Assembly (NCBI RefSeq): GCF_011516635.5
Contig: NZ_CP096255.1
Location: 7,438,501 to 7,502,500, forward strand
Direction of reading: 5' to 3'
DNA: 64,000 bases
Source: Bradyrhizobium barranii subsp. apii
Lineage (GTDB): Bacteria; Pseudomonadota; Alphaproteobacteria; Rhizobiales; Xanthobacteraceae
Positions 54,238-63,866 of the stretch are shown here, in pieces (the first letter of the stretch is position 1; each line of letters begins with the position of its first letter). A program made the position numbers and the translations under genes. Below the pieces are notes generated by a model. The model was not told the DNA's origin. It searched no databases and saw nothing but the letters and a program-made list of their open reading frames with translations.

Positions 54238-55113
54238 ATGGCGTTGCTGAACGATATGGCGCTGTTCGTGGAGGTCGCGAAGGCCCGTAGCTTCCGTCGC
54301 GCCGCCAAGACCCTCGACATGCCCAATTCGACGCTGTCGCGCCGGATCGATCTGTTGGAGAAGGAGATCGGGCTTCGCCTGTTGAACCGGACGACCCGCA
54401 AGATCGAATTGACCGAAGCCGGCCAGATCTACTTCGAGCGCTGCAAGCGCATTGTGGACGAGGCGCGCCTGGCGCACGAGCAACTGGACGGGATGCTGGC
54501 GCAGCCGAGCGGCATGCTCCGCGTCTCGCTGCCGGTGGATTACGCGAACACCTACCTCGCACCGTTGATCTCCGAATTCGCGCAGCAATATCCCGACATC
54601 GATTTCGAATTCGACCTGACGCCGCGACGTGTCGATCTCGTATCGGAGCCGTTCGATCTGGCGATCCGCGTCGGAGAGTCAGAGCCGTCCCACATGATCG
54701 CGCGGCCGCTCGCCCGCATGCCGGGATATCTCTACGCCTCGCCGCGCTATCTCGGCATCAACGGCGAGCCGCATGAACCTGCGGACCTCACCCATCATCA
54801 ATGCCTGTGCATGACGAAGGTGAGTGCGTGGACGTTACACAGGGGCACGCAGATGGAGCAGACCGACGTCGGCGGCCGTTTTCGGCTCAACAACGTGGGA
54901 CTGATCCGCCGCCTCGCAACGCTCGACATGGGCATCGCCTTTCTGCCGCAAGAGATCGTGGCCGACGAAGTGGCGGATGGCCGGCTGCGTCGCATCATGC
55001 CGCAATGGCAGGGCTCGCCCGTCACCGTCTACGCAGTCACCGAGACGCGCCTGCTGCCAGCCAAGACGCAGCGCTTCATCGAATTCCTGCGGGAACGGCT
55101 CAGCCGGACTTGA
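54238..55113 (+). CDS. LysR-family transcriptional regulator
   Basis: A 291-residue protein of normal length. The helix-turn-helix spans residues about 5-65 (MALFVEVAKARSFRRAAKTL, DMPNSTLSRRIDLLEKEIGL). The effector-binding domain from about residue 90 (LRVSLPVDYANTYLAPLISE) is of the CrgA/DsdC-like group that regulates neighbouring redox genes. It is divergent from an SDR gene and followed after 161 bases by a glutathione S-transferase gene, so either could be its target. Confidence 0.93.
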   Translation: MALLNDMALFVEVAKARSFRRAAKTLDMPNSTLSRRIDLLEKEIGLRLLNRTTRKIELTEAGQIYFERCKRIVDEARLAHEQLDGMLAQPSGMLRVSLPVDYANTYLAPLISEFAQQYPDIDFEFDLTPRRVDLVSEPFDLAIRVGESEPSHMIARPLARMPGYLYASPRYLGINGEPHEPADLTHHQCLCMTKVSAWTLHRGTQMEQTDVGGRFRLNNVGLIRRLATLDMGIAFLPQEIVADEVADGRLRRIMPQWQGSPVTVYAVTETRLLPAKTQRFIEFLRERLSRT

Positions 55114-55274
55114 ACCGCCATTACGGCGGCGATCGGCCTTTGTTACGCTGGCTGATCTGCGTACCGCGCAGACACCGCCCGGCAAACTCGCCGGTTGCTC
55201 TCCCCGGCCATGTTCAGGCACAGAAGGCCGCGACGCCGCAATCATTCTCTAAAAAGGGAATTGGGGAGACAAAC

Positions 55275-55961
55275 ATGCTCAAGTTCTATTTCAACGGATC
55301 GCCGAACCCGACCAAGGTCGCGCTTTATCTCGAAGAGTCCGGCCTGGCCTTCGAGCCGGTCAAGATCGACACCCGCACGGGCGAACAGTTCGCGCCGGAC
55401 TATCTGAAGATCAATCCGAACGGCAAGGTGCCGGCGATCGACGACAACGGCACCATCGTGTTCGACTCGAACGCCATCCTGCTCTACCTCGCCGAGAAGA
55501 CGGGCAAATTCCTCCCCGCCGCCAACGTCCGCGGCGAGACGCTGTCATGGCTGATGTTCATTGCCACTGGCGTCGGGCCGTATTCGGGCCAGGCCGTGCA
55601 CTTCAAGCATTTTGCGCCGAAGGACCAGAACCACGACTACGCCCATAACCGCTACCAGTACGAGACCGATCGTCACTACAAGATTCTCGACGGTCACCTC
55701 AAAGGCCGCAGCTATATGGTCGGCGACAGCTATTCGATCGTCGACATGGCGCTGTGGGGCTGGGCGCGGATGGTGCCGTTCAAGCTCGGCGACGATGCCT
55801 TTGCGCGCTACCCGAACGTGAAGCGGCTGGTCGACGAGATCTCGGCGCGGCCGGCGGCGGCGAGTGCGATCGCCCTGAAGGACAAGTTCACCTTCAAGGC
55901 CGAGATGGACGACGAGGCGCGCGCCAACATGTTCAAGCACATGACGACGAAGGTCGCCTGA
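55275..55961 (+). CDS. Glutathione S-transferase
   Basis: The protein is 228 residues from MLKFYFNGSPNPTKVALYLE; GGGGAGA lies seven bases upstream. The N-terminal thioredoxin-fold domain has the glutathione motif NPNGKVPAIDDNGTIVFDSN (Ser/Asn-rich, cis-Pro in KVPAI), and Ser in NGSPNPTKV is the likely activating residue. The helical C-terminal domain has YMVGDSYSIVDMALWGWARM. It conjugates or reduces electrophiles with glutathione. The gene ends before a strong hairpin terminator and is convergent with a chemoreceptor gene. Confidence 0.92.
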   Translation: MLKFYFNGSPNPTKVALYLEESGLAFEPVKIDTRTGEQFAPDYLKINPNGKVPAIDDNGTIVFDSNAILLYLAEKTGKFLPAANVRGETLSWLMFIATGVGPYSGQAVHFKHFAPKDQNHDYAHNRYQYETDRHYKILDGHLKGRSYMVGDSYSIVDMALWGWARMVPFKLGDDAFARYPNVKRLVDEISARPAAASAIALKDKFTFKAEMDDEARANMFKHMTTKVA

Positions 55962-55982
55962 TCGCGCTTCGCAGCTTCTGGA

Positions 55983-56008
55983 GGCCACGCGCATGCGCGT
56001 GGCCTTTT
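55983..56008 (+). terminator. Hairpin terminator between GST and chemoreceptor 1
   Basis: GGCCACGCGC / GCGCGTGGCC, a perfect inverted repeat with TTTT after it on the plus strand, 21 bases after the GST stop. Confidence 0.75.
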
Positions 56009-56019
56009 GCGTTTGCTGC

Positions 56020-58030
56020 TCAGGCGGCGTGGACCGAGCTCAGGAATTTTGCGACTTCCTGCTTCAGCCGGTTGCTGTCTGAAAGACAGCGAGCGCGCCG
56101 CCGAGAGCACCTGCGAGGAGGCCGAGCCGGTCTCGGAGGCGCCGCGCTGCACGTCGCCGATATTGGTCGAGACGCGCTGCGTGCCGTGAGCGGCCTGCTG
56201 GACGTTGCGGGAGATTTCCTGTGTGGCAGCGCCCTGCTCTTCCACGGCCGCGGCGACCGTCGACGAGATCTCCGACAGCCGCTCGATGGTGCCGCTGATC
56301 TCCCGGATCGAGCCGACCGACTCCTCCGTCGCGGCCTGGATGCCGGAGACCTGCTGGGCGATCTCGCCGGTCGCCTTCGCCGTCTGCTCGGCCAGTGCCT
56401 TGACCTCGGAGGCGACCACGGCAAAGCCGCGACCGGCCTCGCCCGCACGCGCCGCCTCGATCGTCGCGTTCAGTGCCAGCAGATTGGTCTGGCCGGCAAT
56501 CGTGCTGATCAGCTCGACCACGTCGCCGATGCGGGCGGCGGCCTTGGACAGCTCACCGACCCGTTCGTTGGTCCGCGTTGCCTGACCCACAGCCTCGCTG
56601 GCGATGCGGGCGGATTCCTGCACCTGACGGGCGATCTCCGAGACCGAGGAGGACAGCTCCTCGGTCGCCGAGGCAACGGCCTGCACATTGGCCGAGGCCT
56701 CCTGGGAGGCGCTGGCGACTTCCGTCGACAGATCCTGGGCGCGGCTGGCTGTCGTGGTCAGGGTGCCCGCGGAAGCCTCGAGCTCGTTCGATGCCGACGA
56801 CACGGTGTCGACGATCTCGCCGACGGCTCGTTCGAACTGATTGGCCAGGTTTCGCATATCGGCCTTGCGGCTCTCCGCCTGCCGCGCCTCGACCTCGACC
56901 TGCTCGTGGCGCAGACGGTCGGTCTCGACCATGCTCTCCTTGAACACCTGGATCGCCTTGGCCATCTCGCCGATCTCGTCGCGATTTCCGCGGCCGGGGA
57001 TCTCGACCTTGAGATCGCCACCGGCGAGGGCTCCCATCGCCCGGGTCATCGTGGTCAGCGGTCCGACGATGCTGCGCGCGATCAGGAAGGCGACGAGGCC
57101 GCCGAACAGGATCGCAAGGCCGCCGGCGACTTCCTGAATCCAGGTCGTGTTGGCAATGACGCCATCGGCGGCCGCGCGCGATTTCTGGTAGTCGGCCTTC
57201 AATCCGGTCTCCGCCACCTTGAGCTTGTCGACGCTATCGCTGATCAGAGGGGCGATCTCGTTGCGGTAGATTTCATCGGCCTGGAGGATTGCGGCGGATG
57301 TCGTCTCGAAAGCCCCCTTGTAGGTCGAAAGTGAACTCTTGATCGGCCCGAACGCGGCCTTGACCTCGTCCGGCAGACCGGCCCCCTCAAGTGACTTGAG
57401 TGCTTGCTGCGCCCGATCGACATTGGTCCTGAAGGTCGCCGGCCCCTTCGCGTCCCGGACGGCGAGGAAGCGCCAGTTTGAGACACGAACAAGGAGGATC
57501 TTGGATTCGAGATCGGCGACGGGGGCGGTCACGCTGGTGTCGCCGGTTGCACCCGCGGCCTCGACCAGCTTGCCGGTGTTAGCGGTGAGCTCGTCGCCGC
57601 CGGCGAGCAAAGTGGCCTTGCCTTTCGTCGTCTCGTTGACGGCAGCGCCCATGCGCTCGCGCAGGGACTTCATCTTGTCGACGTCGCCGACGAGGCCATT
57701 GTAGATCTTGAGCCGCTCCTCGGAGACCGTCGACTTGGCCGCGGCCCTCAACAGCTCCGCCGTCGCCGCCTCCCGCTCCGCTGCCTCCTTGAAGGCCGGC
57801 TCGTTGGCGTCATAGATGTAACGCAGATTGGCACGCCGCAGCGCCTGAAGGTTGATCGAGATTTCCTGAACGCGGGCGGTGTTGTCCGAGAGCGCGGAGA
57901 GCCGCGCCATCTGGCCCTGGACGGCCCACAAATTCCAGACCGCAACCGCGGCCATGATCAAACCAACGACCACGAGAACCGAAAATCCGGCGTAGAGACG
58001 CCCCCGAATTCTCAAACGCAAGCTCGGCAT
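56020..58030 (-). pseudogene. Methyl-accepting chemotaxis protein 1, C-terminal frameshift
   Basis: From the ATG at 58030 this is a standard chemoreceptor. It has a first transmembrane helix (about residues 10-35), a periplasmic sensor domain with two helical halves, a second helix, a HAMP domain after RSIVGPLTTMTRAMGAL, and a signalling domain with the hairpin tip VELISTIAGQTNLLALNATI. Compared with the next gene, one extra base in GAAAG (56081-56085) shifts the last ~17 residues. The normal end (SVHAA, stop at 56020) is lost, and reading continues to 55808 through the terminator. The signalling core is intact. Confidence 0.85.
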
Positions 58031-58136
58031 CACTGTCCACCCATTGCAGCAGAAAAGCAGAAGCAGCCGACGACCTTGGCGCGATTGCAACGACTGATCA
58101 TTGCAGCCACGCCTGCGAGAATCGCGCTGCGCTGCC

Positions 58137-58162
58137 GTACAATGCGGAACAATTGTTAATTG
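58137..58162 (-). promoter_or_regulatory. Shared upstream motif of chemoreceptor gene 1
   Basis: GTACAATG-N10-GTTAATTG (CAATTAAC-N10-CATTGTAC on the coding strand), 107 bases before the start. The same motif with the same spacing precedes chemoreceptor gene 2 at 60449-60474. Confidence 0.6.
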
Positions 58163-58279
58163 CGGCTGTATTTTACCGGTGTCGAATACGGAGAAGCCGA
58201 CGAAGACACCACCGTATTCCGGACATCAAGCGGTGGCGCGCGCGAGCGATGTCCTCATCCCACCACGCCGCCATGGCAG

Positions 58280-58303
58280 GTCCACGCGCATGCGCGTGGA
58301 CCT
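58280..58303. terminator. Hairpin after chemoreceptor gene 2
   Basis: GGTCCACGCGCATGCGCGTGGACC is a perfect 12-bp inverted repeat, closely similar to the hairpin at 55983. On the minus strand no T-run follows; T-rich bases follow on the plus strand. The direction of termination is unclear. Confidence 0.45.
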
Positions 58304-58326
58304 TTGCTTTTGCGGGTCCGCGCCGG

Positions 58327-60336
58327 TCAGGCGGCGTGGACCGAGTTCAGGAACTTCGCGACTTCCTGCTTCAACCGGTTGCTGTCTGAAGACAGCGAGC
58401 GCGCCGCCGAGAGCACCTGCGAGGAGGCCGAGCCGGTCTCGGACGCGCCGCGCTGGACGTCGCCGATATTGATCGAGACGCGCTGCGTACCATGGGCGGC
58501 CTGCTGGACGTTGCGGGAGATGTCCTGCGTCGCAGCGCCCTGCTCTTCCACGGCGGCGGCAACCGCCGACGAGATTTCCGACAGCCGCTCGATCGTGCCG
58601 CTGATCTCCCGGATGGAGCCAACCGACTGCTCGGTCGCGGCCTGGATGCTCGAAATCTGCTGGCCGATCTCGCCGGTCGCCTTCGCGGTCTGCTCGGCCA
58701 GCGCCTTGACCTCGGAGGCGACCACCGCAAAGCCGCGGCCGGCCTCGCCGGCGCGCGCGGCCTCGATGGTGGCGTTCAGCGCCAGGAGGTTGGTCTGGCC
58801 GGCAATCGTGCTGATCAGCTCGACCACGTCGCCGATGCGGGCGGCCGCCTTGGACAGCTCGCCGACGCGCTCATTGGTCCTGCTTGCCTGCCCGACCGCC
58901 TCGTTGGCGATCCGGGCGGATTCCTGCACCTGGCGGGCGATCTCGGTGACCGAGGAGGACAGCTGCTCGGTCGCGGACGCCACCGCCTGCACATTGGCCG
59001 TGGCCTCCTGTGACGCCGAGGCCACCTCGGTCGACAGATTCTGCGCGCGCGTCGCGGTCGTCGTCAGCGTGCCAGCGGAAGCCTCCAACTCGTTCGATGC
59101 CGACGACACGGTGTCGACGATCTCGCCGACCGCCTGCTCGAACTGGTCGGCGAGCCGGACCATGTCGGCCTTGCGGCTCTCCGCCTGGCGCGCCTCGGTT
59201 TCGGTCTGCTCCGTGCGCAGCCGTTCGGTGTCAATCATGTTGGTCTTGAACACCTCGATCGCCTTGGCCATGTCGCCGATCTCGTCGGCCTTGCCGCGCC
59301 CGGGAATCTCGACCTCGAGATTGCCGCCGGCCAGCAGCCCCATCGCTCGCGTCATCGACGTCAGGGGACCGACGATGCTGCGGGCGATCAGGAAGGCGAC
59401 GATCAATCCGAACAGGGTGGCGAGTCCGCCCGCGATCCCCTGTACCGTAGTCGTGCCGTCAATCACGGCTTCGGCCTGGCTGCGCGACTCCTTGTAGTCC
59501 TTCTTCAAGGCGGCTTCCGCGACCTTGAGCTTGGCGATGCTGTCGACGATGAGGGGCGCGAGGCTCTTGTGGTAGATCTCGTCGGCCTGGAGCATCGCGG
59601 CCGACGTCGTCTCGAACGCGGATTTGTAGATTCCGAGCGAGGTCTTCACCGGCGCGAGCGTCGTGCGCAGTTCGGTCGCCTGCGGGCTCTTTTCGAGCGC
59701 CGAGAGGCGCTGCGACGCCCTGCCCACATTGGTTCTGAAGTTGGCGGGCCCCTTGCTGTCGCGCAGGGCCAGGAAACGCCAGTTCGCGATCTGGACGAGA
59801 AGGAGCCTGGATTCGAGATCCGCAACGAGGGCCCCGGTGTCTTCGTCGACGGCTGCGCGCGCCACATCGACCAGCTTGCCCATCTTGACAGTCAGTTCGT
59901 CACCGCTCGGCAGCAGCGTCGCCTTGCCGGTCCGCGCCTCATTGACGGCGTCGCCGAGATTGTCACGCAGGCTTCGCATTTTCGCGATGTCGGCGATCAG
60001 ATCGTTGTAGAGCTTCCGCCGCTCCTCGGAGAGCGTCCCCTGCGCCCCGACCTTCAACAGCTCGGTCGCCGCGGTCTCCCGCTCTGCGGCCTCCTTCATT
60101 GCGGGCTCGCTGGCGTCGTAGATGTAGCGCAGATTGGCGCGCTGGATCGCCTGAAGATGGGTCGAGACCTCCAGGACCCGCGCCGTGCTGTCCGAAAACG
60201 CCGAAGCCTTTGCGACCTGGTCCTGCACGGACCGCAAATTCCAGATGGCGACCACCGCCATCACGAGACCAACCGCCACCAAGGCCATGAAGCCTGCGTA
60301 CAGGCGCCCCCTGATCCGCAAACGAAAGTTCGGCAT
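58327..60336 (-). CDS. Methyl-accepting chemotaxis protein 2
   Basis: The protein is 669 residues from the ATG at 60336; 18 more codons are open upstream. Transmembrane helix 1 is in LYAGFMALVAVGLVMAVVAI, and helix 2 is in GGLATLFGLIVAFLIARSIV. HAMP follows, then the methyl-accepting coil and the tip ELISTIAGQTNLLALNATIE. It ends LKQEVAKFLNSVHAA with no CheR-docking pentapeptide. It is a close paralogue of receptor 1 along its whole length. It has no known ligand-binding motif, and its place beside a phytochrome is suggestive only. Confidence 0.92.
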   Translation of the reverse strand: MPNFRLRIRGRLYAGFMALVAVGLVMAVVAIWNLRSVQDQVAKASAFSDSTARVLEVSTHLQAIQRANLRYIYDASEPAMKEAAERETAATELLKVGAQGTLSEERRKLYNDLIADIAKMRSLRDNLGDAVNEARTGKATLLPSGDELTVKMGKLVDVARAAVDEDTGALVADLESRLLLVQIANWRFLALRDSKGPANFRTNVGRASQRLSALEKSPQATELRTTLAPVKTSLGIYKSAFETTSAAMLQADEIYHKSLAPLIVDSIAKLKVAEAALKKDYKESRSQAEAVIDGTTTVQGIAGGLATLFGLIVAFLIARSIVGPLTSMTRAMGLLAGGNLEVEIPGRGKADEIGDMAKAIEVFKTNMIDTERLRTEQTETEARQAESRKADMVRLADQFEQAVGEIVDTVSSASNELEASAGTLTTTATRAQNLSTEVASASQEATANVQAVASATEQLSSSVTEIARQVQESARIANEAVGQASRTNERVGELSKAAARIGDVVELISTIAGQTNLLALNATIEAARAGEAGRGFAVVASEVKALAEQTAKATGEIGQQISSIQAATEQSVGSIREISGTIERLSEISSAVAAAVEEQGAATQDISRNVQQAAHGTQRVSINIGDVQRGASETGSASSQVLSAARSLSSDSNRLKQEVAKFLNSVHAA

Positions 60337-60448
60337 TCCCACTGTCCACCCAAGTGCATGTGAATTCGGGCGGACGAACGACCCCGGCAATCGTCACGGC
60401 CACCCCCGGCAGCCGCGAGTCGCTTTTCGGCACCCACGCTGCACCGCG

Positions 60449-60474
60449 GTACAATGAGGGACACTCGTTAATTG
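60449..60474 (-). promoter_or_regulatory. Shared upstream motif of chemoreceptor gene 2
   Basis: GTACAATG-N10-GTTAATTG, 113 bases before the start, identical in both half-motifs and spacing to the one before chemoreceptor gene 1. Confidence 0.6.
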
Positions 60475-60606
60475 AACCTTCCGATTTTTCGCGCATGTGT
60501 GCGCCGGCCGGCCCAAGATCTGCTGATTTTATCGGCAGTTGCGCAGGTTTCGGCGCAAAGCCCGCAGCCGCTTGCAGAGCGCTGCACGCGTCGCCGGGAT
60601 GGATGT

Positions 60607-63153
60607 CTATTGAGCGACCGTCCCCTGCAACTTGCCGAGCGCGTTCTCGACGACTTCCAGCGTGTAGGGCTTCTGGACCACCGGCGCGGACGCTAGCTCT
60701 TCCGGGATCGGCGCACGCTCGCCATAGCCGGTCGCGAACATGAAGGGCACGCCGATCTCCTTCAGCTTCTCGGCCACCTTGATGCTGCTCTCGTTGCCGA
60801 GGTTGAGATCGAGCAGCGCAAAACCCGGACGCGTGCGCTCGATCGCGCGCAACGCCTGGTCGACGCTCGCCGCAGTATCGACATGGCGGGCACCGAGATC
60901 GAGCAGGATGACTTCCGCCGCCATGGCGATGATCAGATTGTCCTCGACGATCAGTGCCGTCTCGGAAATTCGCGGACGGGCGGGTTGCTGCTCCTCGACG
61001 CGCATGGCGGCTCCTGCGATTGATGCGACCAGTTCGACGAAATTGGGCGGGATGACGAATTTGGCCTGGACGCCCAGCAGGTCGAAGCGGATCTCGGCTT
61101 CGCCCTTGAGGTCGAACGGCACCGAGCGCTCGATGATGGTGGTGCCGAAGCCGCGGCGCGACGGCGGCTGCACCGGCGGCCCGCCGCTCTCCTTCCACTC
61201 GATCTCGAGGCTCGAATTCGGATCGAGCCGCCAGACCACCTCGACCTGGCCGGTGGAATCCGCGAGCGCGCCGTATTTGGCGGAATTGGTCATCATCTCG
61301 TGCACGACCAGCGCCAGCGTCGCGAACGCCTTGGGATCGAGCGCGACGTCGGGCCCGCCCATCTTCACGCGGCCGGCGCGCGCGCCGAGATAGGCGCCGG
61401 CCTCGGACTCGACCAGCGAGCGCAGCGCAACCGGCGCCCAGTTCAAATTGGTGATCTGGTCGTGGGCGCGGGCCAAGGCCTGGATGCGGCCACCGAGCAC
61501 GCCGGCGAATTCCTCGACCGACGTGGCGGTGTCCTTGCTCTGCGCCACCAGCGCGCGGACAAGGCTCAAAATGTTGCGGACGCGGTGATTGAGCTCGGCG
61601 ATCATCAGCTCCTGCCGCTCCTGCGCGCCGCGACGCTCGCGGGCCGCAAGGTCAGACAGTTGCAAGATCACTTCAAGCAGCGTGACGCGCAGGCTCTCGG
61701 CGATGCGGATGTCGGCCGTCGACCACGGTTTCGACTGGCCCGCCACCGTTTCCTGCCAGAGCTCAAAGCTCTTGCGCGGCGTCAGCCGCGGTCCGTTCGG
61801 ACCCTCGTCATAGACCTTGTCGGGCGCGCCGGCCCAGTTCACCGAGCGCACGACCTCGCGCCGGAAGAAGATCAGGCGATCGCGCGGGGTCCGCGAGATC
61901 GGAATGGCAAGAAATCCCGCCGCTCGGTCGCGAAAGGACTGGCCGGCAGCATAGACCTTGGCGATCTCGGCACTGGCGAAAATCCGTCCCGGCGAGGTCC
62001 GGTTGATGAAGGCGACCAGCTCCTTCACCTCGTCCTCGGTCGGCGTCTGGCCCTGAAGCGTGATCTTGTTGTCGGACCATACCGCCACGCCGTCGCAATC
62101 GATCATCCCGCGATAGTCGCCGAGGAAGTCGACGATCGCGCGCCGGCTGTGCTCGTGCGAGGCCGCGGTCTCGATCAACCGCTCCTGCACCTGGTGAGCG
62201 CGCATCTCATAGGCGACATTGCCCTCACGCTCGCGCCCCTCCACGATCCAGGAGAACATCTGCCCGAACAGCTCGGACGCGGTGCGCTTCTCGAACGAGA
62301 TGTAGCGCGGCGAATAATGATGGCAGGCGAACAGGCCCCACAGCTTGCCGTCACGCAGGATCGACACCGACATCGAGGCCCCGACGCCCATGTTGCGCAG
62401 ATATTCGATGTGGATCGGCGAGACCGAGCGCAGCACGCTCATGGAGAGATTGAGCAGCCCCGCATTGTGCGTGGCCGTCGAAAACAACGCGGCTGGTTTC
62501 GAATTGATATCGGCGATGATGCGCAGCCAGTTGCGCTGATAAAGGATGCGCGCCTGCTTGGGGATGTCGGAGGCCGGATAGTGCAGTCCGAGGAACCGTT
62601 CGAGGCCGGATTCCGCAGCTTCAGCGATCACCTCGCCCGATCCGTCCGGATGAAACTGATAGACCATGACGCGGTCGAACCCGGTCAGGACCTTGAGCTG
62701 GCGCGCCGCCTCGCGGGCGAGCTCGGTCATGCCGCGCGTCTTGCGGATTCGCTCCAGCATCAGGCGGACGAGCTCGCCGGAATTGACGCCGGGCTCGCTG
62801 ACGCTGGGCTCCGCCTCGATGACCAGATAGGCGCCGGAGAAGTGGATGGAGAGATCGTAAGGCGGTTTGCCGGGCTGGAGCTCGACACCGAACATGCGCT
62901 CGGTCGTATCGGGGCCGCTGAGATGATCGACGCGGCTGCGAATGGTCTCGACGGCGGCTTCCGAGATGACGCGCGACAACGGCTGCTGGAGCAGGTCGGC
63001 GACGTCAGTCCCGAGAAAGCTGTCGACATTGTCGGAGGCCATGCAGATCGTGAAATCCGACAGCACCGTGAGCAGGAAGCCGAACGGCTGGACACTGCCG
63101 GGGATGTGGATCGGCTCGCGATCGCAATTGGTGAGATTGACCGCCTCGTTCAT
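60607..63153 (-). CDS. bphP: Bacteriophytochrome HWE histidine kinase with receiver domain
   Basis: The protein is 848 residues from MNEAVNLTNCDREPIHIPGS. The ATG overlaps the heme oxygenase stop. The order is PAS (residues 1-110, chromophore Cys in LTNCDREPIH), GAF (to about 310, FLGLHYPASDIPKQARILYQ), PHY (to about 490), an HWE-type kinase (His in IAELNHRVRNILSLVRALVA; WKESGGPPVQPPSRRGFG in the ATPase domain) and a C-terminal receiver (ALIVEDNLIIAMAAEVILLD, phospho-Asp in FALLDLNLGNESS). It binds biliverdin and senses red/far-red light. The response regulator is built in; any downstream output is not visible here. Confidence 0.95.
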   Translation of the reverse strand: MNEAVNLTNCDREPIHIPGSVQPFGFLLTVLSDFTICMASDNVDSFLGTDVADLLQQPLSRVISEAAVETIRSRVDHLSGPDTTERMFGVELQPGKPPYDLSIHFSGAYLVIEAEPSVSEPGVNSGELVRLMLERIRKTRGMTELAREAARQLKVLTGFDRVMVYQFHPDGSGEVIAEAAESGLERFLGLHYPASDIPKQARILYQRNWLRIIADINSKPAALFSTATHNAGLLNLSMSVLRSVSPIHIEYLRNMGVGASMSVSILRDGKLWGLFACHHYSPRYISFEKRTASELFGQMFSWIVEGREREGNVAYEMRAHQVQERLIETAASHEHSRRAIVDFLGDYRGMIDCDGVAVWSDNKITLQGQTPTEDEVKELVAFINRTSPGRIFASAEIAKVYAAGQSFRDRAAGFLAIPISRTPRDRLIFFRREVVRSVNWAGAPDKVYDEGPNGPRLTPRKSFELWQETVAGQSKPWSTADIRIAESLRVTLLEVILQLSDLAARERRGAQERQELMIAELNHRVRNILSLVRALVAQSKDTATSVEEFAGVLGGRIQALARAHDQITNLNWAPVALRSLVESEAGAYLGARAGRVKMGGPDVALDPKAFATLALVVHEMMTNSAKYGALADSTGQVEVVWRLDPNSSLEIEWKESGGPPVQPPSRRGFGTTIIERSVPFDLKGEAEIRFDLLGVQAKFVIPPNFVELVASIAGAAMRVEEQQPARPRISETALIVEDNLIIAMAAEVILLDLGARHVDTAASVDQALRAIERTRPGFALLDLNLGNESSIKVAEKLKEIGVPFMFATGYGERAPIPEELASAPVVQKPYTLEVVENALGKLQGTVAQ

Positions 63154-63734
63154 GCGCGGTCCGCCGCCTGCTCGAAGGCCGCGAAGGCGAGACGTGCCGA
63201 TTCGATCGTCTCGTCCGCGTCGCAATCCTCTTCGTTTTGAAGTTTCGCCAGAAAGCTCTGCCAGAGCCGTTTGCCTGCGCCATGGCTGAGATAGGCGGTG
63301 GCCTCGCCGATGCGCGGATCGCCCGCATCCGCGACCGCCTTCAGCAGAAACTTTGCGCCGAGCCGGGAGCCCTCCAGAACGTACAACGTGCCGAGCATGC
63401 CGCTGCGCGTCAGCGGCGGTACGGACACGGTGGATTGTGCGGCGCTGCCGAGCTGCGCGAGATCGGCCGCGATCGCGGCGCTACGCGCCCGCTCCAGCCA
63501 ATCCGGAAACATCCTGGCGACGCCGGCCTGCACAAGCGCAGCTTCGAGCGGAAGAAGTGCACCGGCGCTGGCTTGCAGGAAGCGGCGGTAACCGGACAGG
63601 ACTGTGAGGTCGAACGACGAAAGCTGCGCATCGAGCTCCCGGTGCGCATTCGCAGTCGCATCTCTCAATCGTTCGCGGAGTCCGGAAAAGCTGCGGCCCA
63701 CCTGTGTTGAAACGTCCGAAACCCCAGCCAGCAT
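63150..63734 (-). CDS. bphO: Biliverdin-producing heme oxygenase
   Basis: The protein is 194 residues from the ATG at 63734 (GGGA upstream); a TTG four codons earlier is open. The proximal His is in RDATANAHRELDAQLS, and the distal-helix region is LTRSGMLGTLYVLEGSRLGA. It opens heme to biliverdin, CO and iron, giving the chromophore of the phytochrome whose gene overlaps its stop by four bases. The pair forms one light-sensing transcription unit. It is slightly divergent from HmuO, but the fold and context are clear. Confidence 0.92.
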   Translation of the reverse strand: MLAGVSDVSTQVGRSFSGLRERLRDATANAHRELDAQLSSFDLTVLSGYRRFLQASAGALLPLEAALVQAGVARMFPDWLERARSAAIAADLAQLGSAAQSTVSVPPLTRSGMLGTLYVLEGSRLGAKFLLKAVADAGDPRIGEATAYLSHGAGKRLWQSFLAKLQNEEDCDADETIESARLAFAAFEQAADRA

Positions 63735-63793
63735 GAAATTTCCCAAACGCGTGCAATGCCGGGGGCGCGATTGCCCCCGAACCGAGCAAACGC

Positions 63794-63819
63794 CCGGCGG
63801 AACCCGAAGGTTCCGCCGG
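63794..63819 (-). terminator. Hairpin between DUF1127 gene and bphO
   Basis: CCGGCGGAACC-CGAA-GGTTCCGCCGG, a perfect 11-bp stem with a tetraloop. Only a TTT follows on the minus strand, so it may be a weak terminator. A second stem GGGGGC-gcgatt-GCCCCC lies at 63761-63778 in the bphO leader. Confidence 0.55.
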
Positions 63820-63866
63820 CTACGATAAAATGGGAGGCAGGCGGCGCCTGGATCTCGTCCGTTCGT

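Noticed and set aside
55808..56019. Extended C-terminus of chemoreceptor 1 as a new domain
   Set aside because: It results from a one-base shift and is antisense to the GST gene and terminator; no domain is visible.
61300..63240. 646-codon plus-strand frame opposite bphP
   Set aside because: Antisense shadow of the phytochrome gene, without any domain.
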